Source of the DNA: Hyphodiscus hymeniophilus
Lineage: Eukaryota > Ascomycota > Leotiomycetes > Helotiales > Hyphodiscaceae
Length of the DNA: 64,000 nt
Direction of reading: 5' to 3'
NCBI GenBank assembly: GCA_016508695.1
Contig: VNKQ01000003.1
Location: 124,001 to 188,000, forward strand
Below are positions 11,401 to 22,103 of this stretch, in pieces. How positions within the stretch are numbered: the stretch's first letter is position 1; each line of letters begins with the position of its first letter. Under the pieces are notes generated by a model. That model made no database searches, was not told where the DNA came from, and saw only the letters and a program-made list of their open reading frames with translations. Position numbers and translations under genes: made by a program.

Positions 11401-13931
11401 CCTGGCAAGACCGGTCTCAATACTCTGCGCTGAGAACCAGCCATTACCATTTCACAGGACTTGACAGGATCGATTTGCTACTGCCAATCAGCTTTTTTGG
11501 TTCTTCCTGGATGGCTTGTCGAGATTCCACCAGCGGCATTATACAGCAGCAGACGGGTGTCAAAGCCCATGATTGGACTACTGAAGATGTAAGGAGCAAC
11601 TAACAATCAATTTCACGGTGAGGAAATTTGTACAACATGGTCGTGGTTACAAGCAAGGTCACGCTACCATGATTCTGCCTTACAATGGTGATCAGTCGCT
11701 GACAATACCAGATTTCCCGCTGTCCGGCCACAATTCACACTAAGGGGGTATCATGGCACCCCGGCAGTTCGAAAAGGCCTCCTGACCAAGCACAAACTCC
11801 ACCACTCCAGACGCATCTTCATCGTTCTTCAGCGTCACCTTAGGCCCAACAGATAGCTACCAGGAGCCCCGCTCGAGCACTCGCAGTAGATCAGGGTGCC
11901 TTCTTCCAACGAATCAAGGAGTTACTGGTGGTTACATCGATCTCGGACACGATCCGTCAGCCATATCTGCTCGAGCCGTTTCCCGTTCAGATGTGTGCGT
12001 GCTATCAGCGCTATTGAGGAGAGACCGGAACCAACCTCATATTGATTGGTACAATGTGAAAATTGGAACCACCTTGGGCCGTCAAGTCGCTCACCCCTCG
12101 GACAGCCGTTGTAGGCGTGTGAAAGCTGGTCCTTAGTGGCTCGCGAGGATAGGTCTGGCTGCAGCCTACTCGGTGCAGGAGCTCCGCACACCCTTTCAGC
12201 TTTCCCTCGCAGCTTGAATACTCTCGTTCGTATTACGATCCAAAGGGAGAGCAGAGCTGTGATTTATTTTAAGGAAAGAGTCAACTGTACATGGCGTAGC
12301 GCTAGCTTCGACATCTTCGCTCCTAAATCAGATGAACGCCCTCAGCCGCCGGTTACTGCAAACCAAACGCGCTTCTGTTTGTCCCCCGCATGTCATAACG
12401 TTGCGTAGACCGTGCTCCTCGGTCTCGCATATCGTCCTAGTATCGTGATACAGGGGGCGGAAGTGTCATCCTGGAGTTGCCACTGGGGTGAAACCGGAGA
12501 AGCTGCAAAGCAGCCGTCAGATCAGCCACTGACGCTTTATCGAGCATAGTCCTTCGAGGAAGCGCTGTGCATGCAGCATCACGATGCTTCTCTGATCGTT
12601 CCTGCAATACACATCACATCTCTAAGTGTGGACGAACTGCTTTGGGATCAGGGCTGAGCGTCCGGAGGCCCCAAGGGCCCCAAGCCGTTCTGGGGTCTGG
12701 ACAGCCGAGTCGCAAATCCGCGTCAAAATCCACCGAGAACATTTCCCCTGTACGCCCGCTCCTTGCGGGAAGAATGCTTGATTTCTGCAACACCAAAATG
12801 CAGGCGGCTTCATTAGGAACAGAGAAAAAAGGATCACCGCGCCAAAATTGGCAAATTCGAGCCTTTTAGAAAGAAAATTCAACCCAACTGTGCCGCGTTG
12901 GTGCAGGCCATCACCATCACACTAAACGAAACCGCGCGCCTAGCAGACACACCCTACACCACCACCTCGACCCCTCGCAAGCCAGGCTCCTCTCAGCCCC
13001 ATGCATTCTAGCAGAGCATCCACGTTGATTCGCGGACGGCTGCATTGCTCCCTACTAGCTTACCGTCTGGCTGGTACCGAGAGTGGCTTGGGGATAGAGT
13101 CAATCACGTTCAATGTCACCCACACCACCGCGGCCGAAACCAGGGATACGGGGAGACAAAGGCGCAGACCCACTGTCTGCTGGGTGTGACGCTGCTCCTC
13201 TGGTCAGGATAGGAAGGTCTATCTTCACCGGTATTTTGCTCTATCGCAGGGCTGGATTTAGTCACACAAGTGTCTCAGATAGAGATGTTCGCCGTGAGCT
13301 ATTAGATCTTTGTACCACCCAAGGCCCAGGAGCCGTCACCCTCGATATTCTCTATGGCTTTACCCTGGAAGCAGTTGATCAACTCACATTTCAAATAGGT
13401 GGTGTCCGAATTTATCCCCGGCCCGGCTCGTTTCTTTGCCTGCACCCCCCTCGTTCTCTTTATCCCCGTAAGCTGCTTTTCCAAATCCAACACAGCCGCC
13501 TGGTCCGCCATACTTCCATCTACGAAGGTATACATTGGTCCATTTGAACTGAGGGCTGCATAGCGTTGCCGAGTCGTTCACAGAGCCTGACATGACTACC
13601 GGTCGCATATAAACGGCGGCTACGGTGCATATTCTCATATTTCTGAACCACCCACTCGCTCACTGCCACGAAATCACGGCCTTCGTAACAACAGAGGCCG
13701 ACGGACAGGAGACCATTTGATACTTCGCCAGCCAACGAGGCTTTCTCGTCGCAAACTGCTCCTCAACATCGCAAGGCGGATTCTACACTTGACCATATAA
13801 TTTCACCAAATTCATCAATTATTGGATCGCAATCCCATCCAAAATCAGCTATCGTGCTTCCTAGGAATCATTCTTCTATCTTTGCATTTCAAGAACAGAG
13901 CAATTTCCGTAATTGTGCGGCCTCGATCCTC
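8431..13931. other. 5.5-kb gene-free region upstream of the Myb-like gene
   Basis: I find no frame with a recognisable domain over 5.5 kb. The longest frames (up to ~144 codons at 13113-13547) have no domain-like pattern and overlap others. The region includes GAGATG-type microsatellite DNA near 8890-8925 and TGAGTGC-type short repeats near 9112-9142. It probably contains the terminator of the Zn2Cys6 gene and an unusually long promoter and/or leader for the Myb-like gene. Confidence 0.5.
8891..8926. repeat. GAGATG/GAGATT hexanucleotide microsatellite
   Basis: Imperfect head-to-tail GAGATG, GAGATT and GAAATG hexamers over about 36 bp. They lie downstream of the Zn2Cys6 regulator in gene-free DNA. 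Confidence 0.75.
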
Positions 13932-15432
13932 ATGAGATCACCAGCCAATACGACGGTACCAGTGCCCATGATGGGAGAGTCAAAATACCTACTACAAACC
14001 CACACTACACAGAATCTGCTTCCACAGCACTCTCAAGATTTGACGCCGTGCCCCTACAGCGCAGTATGTTCTCGAAATTGCTGTTTTCCTTCCTGGACGA
14101 TTCGTGATCAGACCGTCTCTGACCAACAAAATCAGGTCTCCTCGTTCAATTTGCCATCATATTGTGACTCAACCCTGAACACACCTATTACGACGCGGTC
14201 TCCGACAATGGCTGGAAATAGTGAACCTGACAGGGAGATCAAGCTATCGCCATCCACTCTATCCCCGAGTTTTCATATGTTCCCGAATGAAGATGATTTT
14301 AGTAGTGGTAAATATGATCACAATCCTCCAATGAAGCACAAAAGTCCTTCAGGAGCCCTTGGAATGTCCGCCTGGGATAATCCCTTTCCCGAGTCGCCAC
14401 TTTGCCCACCACCATTCTATCCAGGTTCCTACGGTGTCTCAACGGTGACTCCCGTCTCTGGACAGTCAGAACCCTCGCCGCTCACAAACACAAACTCACC
14501 GCACCTGCATTCTGCAGGAGGTTTCAGCAATTCGAGTTCTTTGAATCCTCAATCGTACTCTACTCAAAGTCTCCCAAGCTTCAGAAGAAGTAGTCAACCA
14601 CCTAAGCTGATTGCTCCAACTCCTTCGGCTCTCCGTCCGGCAACCAAGCAAGATGGGCATCCTCATCGGCAGGCATCTCTTCAATCAACTTCCACAGCGG
14701 CTAGTTCTATGAAAACGGAACAAGAGCCCTTTACGGAGCCTCTTGGGTCTCTTCCACCCAAAGGAAAGAAGAGAAAGTCACCTACAAGGGACTCAATGAA
14801 ACATATGGTGATCGATGAGGATAAGATGACGGCAGAAGAAAAAGTTCTGTTTGATCTTAAACTCAATAAACAGCTTGTGTGGAAGGATATCGAAAGGAAG
14901 TGGGAAGAAATCCACGGGAAGTTCAAGGGGGAGGCTGCATTACAGATGCAATTTGGTCGGGCGGTGAAACGACTTAGGCTTTGGACAGACATTGAGGTAA
15001 TTACTGATTCGCTTCCTCGGACATCCACAATGATGGTTTCTAACAACAGTGTAGGAGCAAGCATTGTCTTTGGCAGTAAAGGAGTTTGACAAAAACAAGT
15101 GGGAGACAATTTCACGCCGCATGCTCGAGCATGGATGCCTCGCCAAATGGCCTAAGGAGTTCTGCGAGAGGAAATGGCAGGAGATGAACCCGGAGGACGA
15201 GTACGCCTCCCAGCATGACTTTCACTTTCGGGATCGCGGCTCTGGCAACTGGGATCCAAATGAAGAGGCTTTTTCAGATGAGATGACTGAGGCGGCAACG
15301 ATGGATGAGGTCGGAAGCAGGGCTGCGAGTGATGCCAGCTCACAGATGTTTCACCTTAGGCATCAACAACGTCTACAGAACGCAATGTTTGAGGAGCAAC
15401 ATCGCCACAACGGCTGGGAAGCGGAGGGTTGA
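13932..15432 (+). CDS. Myb/SANT-like DNA-binding protein, uncharacterised
   Basis: Proposed exons are 13932-14063, 14136-14996 and 15055-15432 (456 residues). The second intron (GTAATT..TAG, 58 nt) is required to join ..RLWTDIE to EQALSLAVKEFDKNKW. The first (GTATGT..CAG, 72 nt, with a CTGAC branch site) is in phase and stop-free, so it may be retained. The N-terminal two thirds are disordered and rich in S, P, T and N. The C-terminal third has two helical Trp-containing segments resembling Myb/SANT repeats (around TAEEKVLFDLKLNK..WKDIERKWEEI and KFDKNKWETISRRM..FCERKW-like). A nuclear DNA-binding role is inferred from this alone. The start is the first ATG in the open frame; an upstream exon cannot be excluded, because the gene has more than 5 kb of gene-free DNA in front. 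I do not recognise a named orthologue. Confidence 0.75.
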
Positions 15433-15910
15433 CTCAGACATCACTATTGCTCCTCCCTTCTTCTTCGTATCTGAACGATTTCTGTCCTTTCTTTTTTGGT
15501 GGATTGCGATAATTTAGGAATTGGGGATTTGAGTGTGCTTGGTTGTGCTGATATGAGAGCATCACGGCAACTTGAAGATAGAAGTGTGTCCCAGGGCAGG
15601 TTTTCTTTAGGCTTTAGAGTCTGCGTACATTTTCATTGTACTTTTATCATCACGAGATACATGAGGCATGACCATATCAAATGGATGAGATTGAGATAGC
15701 ATTCAAATCTGAAGAACGTTCCACCTTCAAAATTAGACTTTGACCGAAGCTCGAGATCTTAAAAAACAACTTGAGCGATGATGTTCCTGTGAATACCATC
15801 TTCCAGCTCCCTCCTTCATGCCAGCATACACAAACGATGGTGTTTCGACACCCGCCTCGGATGCGCGTGCCTGGACGCAGATACCCCGAATCTAGCGGGT
15901 ATTTTACAAG

Positions 15911-15934
15911 GGTGCTTAGGTGCTTAGGTGCTTG
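15911..15934. repeat. TGCTTAGG tandem repeat
   Basis: Three head-to-tail copies of a GTGCTTAG octamer. It lies in gene-free DNA and no function is visible. Confidence 0.75.
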
Positions 15935-16520
15935 TCACACAGCGGGCGCTTATATGAACTGGCCGGAAGACTTCCAGCCAGTGGGCTCGATCTGAACCTA
16001 AGCATTCCGGGCCCGCCACCAATCTACAAGGTGGAAGTTAGGAACAGACGCCATCCTTGAATGTCTCATATTGGCAGTTCTGTAGAACGGTTTTGTCATC
16101 TCGTGTATCTCTGCTGTGTGAGGAAGTGGCTCTATCACCGCTAGGACTATCTCTTTCCTCGGTCCCAGAGAAGTGTATAACCGAGATTCCAGGGAGATGT
16201 GATGTGACTCTTTCAGGTTTCCAATCTCTCGGTAGGCAAGGACAATACGTTCGACCAGAACCCTTTCCTTCAATTCCTTCCTTCGTTCATGCCGACTCCG
16301 ACTCTGGGTCGCCCTCTAGTTTTTGCAGGAAGAAACGGCACAACTTCGAGCTTCGAGCGGGCCATGCAGGCCCCAACGCGGCAGTGCGTCCATGAGCCGG
16401 GTTGGGCTGTTAGGCCTCAGATCGCTGGCTTTTTTTCCTAGGCGCCTGCGGTAGAGTATGGCGGCAGGCAGGCATTCAACATGCGAGCGTACAACATGCA
16501 GATAAAGCTGCTGGTAATAC

Positions 16521-16543
16521 TGATGCTGATGCTGATGCTGATT
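16521..16543. repeat. TGATGC microsatellite
   Basis: Nearly four perfect TGATGC hexamers in gene-free DNA. Confidence 0.85.
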
Positions 16544-17290
16544 GAGAATCAGTCGGGATCGTCTCAACAGACCTACAGTCCCCTACTTTACTTTTGCCGG
16601 TCGTTCGCAGCGCTTGCTTCGGTCTTATTACCCGTTGTACTCGTCACCACATCGAGGGAACCACATATCAAACCAAATCCCGCGGCGTTCGAGCTATACT
16701 CCCCGGAGAGGTGATGCTTGCCTGGTCGATTCCGTATGCAGAAAGTGTTGCAACATGCTTAGCATCTCGGCTTCGTGCTGGCTAAAAGACAATCACACAC
16801 CTATGCCGAGTTGATGGCCTCGGACTCGGCGAGCCCGAACGCAGTTCGAGTCCGAAGGCACTTGTAAAAAGATTAGGTTCATTGGGTCCTATCATGCTTT
16901 GTGTAGGACGATGGGAACGATGCGTAGAAGTCGGTTTCATAGTGGCCGAACATGGTCTGTCATTGGGGGATACTCAGGATAGTAATTAGATAGTTCTCAG
17001 TAGTCAGTACCGGTGGCACAGGAACTCGAGGGATTTACTGCTTTGGGCATCTCTTCGGCGGGTTCGTCCCTTGATTAGGGGGAAAGTGATCAGCAGACTG
17101 CAGTTGAATGTGGGTGGCTTTATGGGTTGGCCACTGTAAGACATGGTGGGGGAAGCCACAGTGGAGTGGTATCTCGGGGGACCTTGACAGCGGCAACGTT
17201 CTTGTAGGGCCGCAGACTGTTACTGTGCGTCGGTCAAATGTGATAGTGATTCACGCTGCGCTTCTGTAACCGGTAGACGATGAAGGATGC

Positions 17291-17313
17291 CTCCGACTCC
17301 GACTCCGACTCCC
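17291..17313. repeat. CTCCGA microsatellite
   Basis: More than three perfect CTCCGA hexamers. They lie about 180 bp from a GAGAGC array on the same strand. Together they create an artificial Arg/Ser-rich frame on the minus strand. Confidence 0.85.
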
Positions 17314-17473
17314 TTGAGGCGGTTCGAAGAAGACGCTCGTATAGGGATATTCTGTAAGGCAATTTGCAGATCCTATCTTGTACAGGTTGAGGTGTGGGTG
17401 TCTGTGGAAGGAGATTGGCGATGGGAAACTTGAAGTAGAAAGCAAGAAGTGAGAGAGTCTTCCGTGGCGAGAA

Positions 17474-17493
17474 CGAGAGCGAGAGCGAGAGCG
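17474..17493. repeat. GAGAGC microsatellite
   Basis: Three GAGAGC hexamers with a degenerate GAACGAGAGC edge, in gene-free DNA. Confidence 0.8.
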
Positions 17494-20483
17494 TCCACGT
17501 TGCTCACCCTTGGAATTAGATAGAAGAGTTCGAACATAATTTGAGATCCTCCTACTGCAACTTGTAACTCGAGTTTCTTGTTTACATGATGCCAATGAAC
17601 CTCGTGGAAGTTAGAGTGCGCTTATTCTATCTGCGAGTATTGAGGGCATTGATGCATGAGCATTGACTCTACTTTGATATCATATATATACATATATAAT
17701 AGTCTACAACAAATTAATCTGCTGATATGCTTTTACATTCACGAAAGAGATTTGGTCAATGCTTTCAGTGAATCAACAGTCTTTGACCCAAGAAGTTGGT
17801 TGACCCAATGGCATCCGATCCAATTTTACGATAATCGATAATCCAACATTCCATCCCACCCGAACAATGTAGTCCAAGACATATCTCAAAGACGCATGAA
17901 GCCTCTCTACCTTTGTGGCAGATTTATTTGAGACCTCTAAATGCCGCTGGTCAACTCGATGTCGAGAGTCGAGCCTCAGATCGGATTCGCGACACTTCGA
18001 TGACTTCAGCCACTGCATTCCCAGAAGGCTTGGGAGACTGGATTTCGCGGAGATTCAGGACGGAATCTTCCTTCGATGTATCATATTGAACCCGAGTAAA
18101 CTGAAGGCAATGTGATATTAATGTTCTCGGTCTCGATCGATGGAGTATTGATTCACTTCAGCGACCCGCCACAGTTGCTGCTTCCGACAACTAGGTAGGC
18201 AACACCCGCAATACAAGCTTGAAAAGATCTCATCGCTCTCATCGACAACGCTGGACTTGCTAGCTCAAGCTGTCAATCTGCGGCTCAACTCCTCCAGCGT
18301 TTTGACTGCGACAAAGCTCACAGCTCCTCCCAACTCGACACATCTAAACTATACGTTTTGCGAACCATGCACTAGCTCTCACTTTCCTTCTATTTCCCTT
18401 CTTGGATACCAGTCCTTGGGAATTGCGACTGTTGAAGAAGAGCCTTACGATCTTCGACAACTTTGAACCTCAGGAGCCATGAACTCTACTCTTTCGACCT
18501 GCCGAGACCTGCCATCTTCCGCTCATAATGCTTTGCAACATGACAGTGTCTCCAAGCTAGTCAACTACTCTTCAATAGAGTTTTGACTTATCAAAACGAG
18601 AGAATTCAAGCGTTGAGAGCCGTGGGGTCCGTGTAGGACATGCAAACCTTCTTCCAAAGTCCCCAATCAGTTGGTTCGAGCTATGATAACATCACGATAG
18701 TTCACATTATACTCAGCCTTGTAATCCTAGTGGCAGAAGGTGCGTGTTCTATAAGTTATCTTGGCAGAACAAATGAGAACTGACAAGTGTGGACTTCTAG
18801 AAATGACCATGTTCACAACTTCGATCCGCACACTCTCGGCATCAGCAAAATCTCTGAGCTACTTACCAAGCTTTAAGAGCATTCTCGGTCCCGGTTCGGA
18901 CTCGATCGATCTCTGCAGCTGTCTGTTGAAGGATGGCGTTTCCGAAATCCTCCAAGATGTTTGACCGTTGAATTAGCACATGCACAACAGAAGCAAAGAA
19001 CGGAAAAGCATTGAAAGTTTAAATAAAAATTCCTTTGAAGAATGAAGATTCGATGTAGGTAAAGGTCCTTCTAGACTGTGGGTTTCTACACAAATGACGG
19101 GAGCTAGGAAGGAATCAATACTTGTGAACAGTTCGGAATAATCGGCTTGGAACTACTTTCCCATACTGCAAGATTCCTACGAAAAGACCGCTTACTATCG
19201 TCGGAACGAGGAAAAGAGAACACGGGCACGTCTGGTTGGCTTTAGGAAACTGCCAGTGCTAAGAACACCGATTCCTCTTCAGCTCCTCCTCTCCGAATAC
19301 GAAATCAACAGTAAGCCACCCGCACATTGGATCATACAAGAAGTGAGGTTATTGCCACATCTGCTCATTATAGCATTGCGATGGGAAAAGTCTAAGAAGC
19401 ATTGGCCTGAACAGCGAAGCTTGGGAAATAGTGTAAGCATCGTGTATCTCAGTTTGCAAACGCAGTTCAAACTGCGAAGTGAAGGCTGCTCAAATGGAGG
19501 CTGTATGATTCTTCGTCTTGTTTATATTGAGGTTTGCCACGAGATATACCTCTCTAGCTTTCTGCTATCAGTAGCTGTATATGCATGCTCCTTTAAATCC
19601 ATGAAATGGCCTGTAAGTAGGCTCAAGGTCCCTCCGTTGGGTATCTCCAAGGCTTTTGTACAACGAGAAAAGTTTCAAGAATACCACCAATCTGTTGAAA
19701 AGTACCGTGCGAGTCATGAAACAATGAGGCTACTTGATACATGAATGAACACTCAATTGGGTACTTCACACATAACTCTCCTATTCTCTTCCATCTACGG
19801 CTTCTACAGTTTCTGGACCTTCATCTGTAGCGGCAGAGAAAGCCTCCAAAGCCCCCTCGCATCGCGGCTGCATACATTGTCCCATTCTCCAGAAATAAAC
19901 GACAACGCATCGTGGCTTGTCCAGTTATCCACTTGTACCACCTTCTCGATTCCTTCTAGAAAGGACCACACTACCTCCTTGCAGGAAATCAAAAATAGTA
20001 TGCCACCTCCATGTGACTCACTACATTCCGTAGGATTCAGAGGGTGGTACAGAAACTTGAAGGATTTCGAAATGCGTCCCTTGCTTGGTTACGCCATTTC
20101 TCTCTGTTCGCTGCAGGATTCTGGAAAGGATAACACGAGGGGTAATCGTGGAGTCGTAGAGCACCAGCCCCTGAATGGCTCGTGCCCCGCTTGGCTATGT
20201 TGGCCCCCTTTTCCTTGCATGAGGCTTTCGGATGCCATGAGCGTGAATGTTGGATCGGAATAAACAATAAACAGTAGGGTGTTGTGGGAACGCTTCTGCA
20301 CTGGCTCGGAGGTAATGTTTTGATTATTCCTTTAGACCCTCAGCTCAGCAAATCATGGAACATCAAAAAATCTGGATCAAAAGACTCCTCCATTGGATCT
20401 TATGCCCTGAAAACCAGCGCGATGACGTTAACTTATCCAGTAATGCCTCTCTTTTTCAAAGATACCATGAAAGTAAATAGCCC

Positions 20484-21366
20484 TCAAGACTTTCTGGCAG
20501 ATATAGCAACATACCGCCAGAACTTTCGCCCCTGGTTGCCTTCCACTCCAGCCATCGTATTCACGAATCTACTCTCCAAGCCAAGAAGCTTGACAAAGAG
20601 ATACGGCACATATGCGAGCGCGAATAACAGCCTGAACATCGGCGTCACATGCTTAGTCAAATTCTGCACCACGACATCTTTGAAGCCCGCTTCTTCCAAT
20701 ATCTTTGCCAGAACCCCCTCCTCAGAACAGGTGTTTGAAAGCATTGAGGTGTGCTTGTCGGTTTGTTCCATGGTGTCTTTGAGCTTGGCATCGGCGAAGG
20801 CTGTGATTGAGGAGGTCTGGCTAAGGTGGTCGTATCCGTACAATGCGACAGGTTCCTCCTGGTTTGAGTACACAGAAGAGTTCATGGAGGGCGGCCTCTG
20901 GATCTGTTGCGTGGACGAAAGTCTCCATAATATATGCCCCTTCGAATGTGTCATCTTCAAAGCCATCGAGGTGGTGGTAATCCGTCTTTCGGACGGTGAT
21001 GGCGGATTCGAGATCTTCCTTCCTAATGTTTCGTTTGGCGTCCTCAATTGTACTGTCTACCACATTGATGCCTTGAAAATGAAGACCCCTTTGTGCCGTG
21101 TGGATTGCAACATGACCAATCCCACAACCGGCGTCGAGAAGTCGGTTGCCCTTCTCAAGTGAAAACGTCTCGAAGAGATGGTCTTCCATTCCTCTGAGAG
21201 ATTTTGAGATGAGAAATGGCCAGCTTGCGCTCTTTCCATGGTAGCCAAAATGGCGACTCCCGCCAAGAAGAAGTCTGTACCCGTTTCTGGACTCGATAGA
21301 GGCACAGTATTTCTAGAGTGATGGATTTGGATGAATGATGGGTTTTTGAGGAGAGTTAGACGACAT
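20484..21366 (-). pseudogene. SAM-dependent methyltransferase of the fungal sterol/small-molecule type, disrupted by a stop codon and a frameshift
   Basis: Read from an ATG at 21366, the frame matches a fungal class-I methyltransferase throughout. It shows ASIESRNGYRLLLGG and RHFGY near the start, motif I LLDAGCGIGHVA, METFVHATDPEAALHE and the post-motif VLKPGG. Codon 18 is TAG (21313-21315). After VLKPGGT one surplus base near 20848-20852 throws the frame off. The remainder (YGYDHL.., FRLLFALAYVPYLF, VAGVEG-like MAGVEGNQGRKFWRYVA) continues in another frame to a TGA at 20484. No plausible intron removes either defect. Both breaks lie in conserved stretches, so this looks like an inactivated gene; sequencing error in two places is the alternative. 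The family methylates small molecules using S-adenosylmethionine, and the original substrate is unknown. A 292-codon frame on the opposite strand is a shadow. Confidence 0.82.
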
Positions 21367-22103
21367 CGCGTTTGTCCCAGGTCTCAGGCGAAATGAGCTG
21401 TATAGCGAAGTGTCGTTGAATGAGAAACCAGAATGGAATCTGGAGGTTGCCAAGAAAGAGAGCCACGGAAAAGACTGTGGCCTCTCAGAGCCCCCTCAGG
21501 GACAACAGAAGCTCTGAGACAATGGAATTTATGCAACTTGCAAGTGAGAAAGAGAAAATTGTTCCATGCACATATCGACACACCTCAAGTAGTCAGACTA
21601 TGTAGCTTAACTGATCTATCCACGGATAAAGACACCACTGGGTATATAAAGACTGCCTTCCCACAGATCCGGGCAATGGACAGAATGTCAGAAGCAGATG
21701 AAAGATGACAGGGCAACGATGTGATTTATATCCTCAACTCGCATGACAGACCAGGCAAGCCGTTATCAATTCATACATAGTGCTTATTCCCAAATACTGA
21801 GAATTACTTCACCGTGTATGCTCAACGTTCAGGAAATAAGTACCAAGATTTATTTTTTGTTTCTCCAACGCGTATAAAACCTAATCGTTTCTGTTAAATC
21901 AACGTGTATTAAGCTAGTGTATTTCGTACCTTTGTGTAGATCAACAATGCATTATCATGTTCTCTATTTATGGTGATTTATAAGGAGGTGCATTGTTGTG
22001 TGATAAAGAAAGCACTGGCCACAATTAGCAAGCCTCCGGTAAAGGCACATTTGCACACCGCCTTGCACGGCAGTAACATCACGCCAAGCTCGTGAAGCTG
22101 TTG
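21367..22103. other. Intergenic region between methyltransferase pseudogene and RTC1-like gene
   Basis: About 740 bp without a supported gene. It serves as the upstream side of both flanking loci, which are divergent. It includes AT-rich DNA around 21840-21970 just before the RTC1-like start. Confidence 0.55.

Larger units (their letters stand above)
15433..20483. other. 5-kb gene-free region with several microsatellites
   Basis: Between the Myb-like gene and the methyltransferase pseudogene I see no supported gene. Microsatellites lie at 15911-15934 (GGTGCTTA), 16521-16543 (TGATGC), 17291-17313 (CTCCGA) and 17474-17493 (GAGAGC). At 19256-20263 one frame is open for about 336 codons except for a single TGA at 19742-19744, but its translation has no recognisable domain. 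Confidence 0.5.

Noticed and set aside
13113..13547. 144-codon plus-strand frame upstream of the Myb-like gene
   Set aside because: No domain, no convincing start context, and overlapping frames on both strands. It may be part of a long leader but is not supported as a gene.
16802..16870. tRNA-like stretch with TTCGAGTCC B-box and GCCGAGTTGATGG resembling a D-arm
   Set aside because: The bases flanking TTCGAGT do not pair into a T-stem and no acceptor stem could be formed. I treat it as chance similarity.
17251..17595. Arg/Ser-rich minus-strand frame resembling an SR protein
   Set aside because: The RSRSRS runs come from GAGAGC and CTCCGA microsatellites. No RRM or other domain accompanies them.
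20284..21162. 292-codon open frame on the plus strand
   Set aside because: It is antisense to the methyltransferase pseudogene, whose minus-strand translation carries all family motifs. The plus-strand translation has none.
21057..21305. Alternative frame giving FFLAGVAILATMERAQAGHF before the methyltransferase core
   Set aside because: The frame continuous with motif I reads ASIESRNGYRLLLGG and RHFGY, which fits the family much better. The alternative would require another frameshift.
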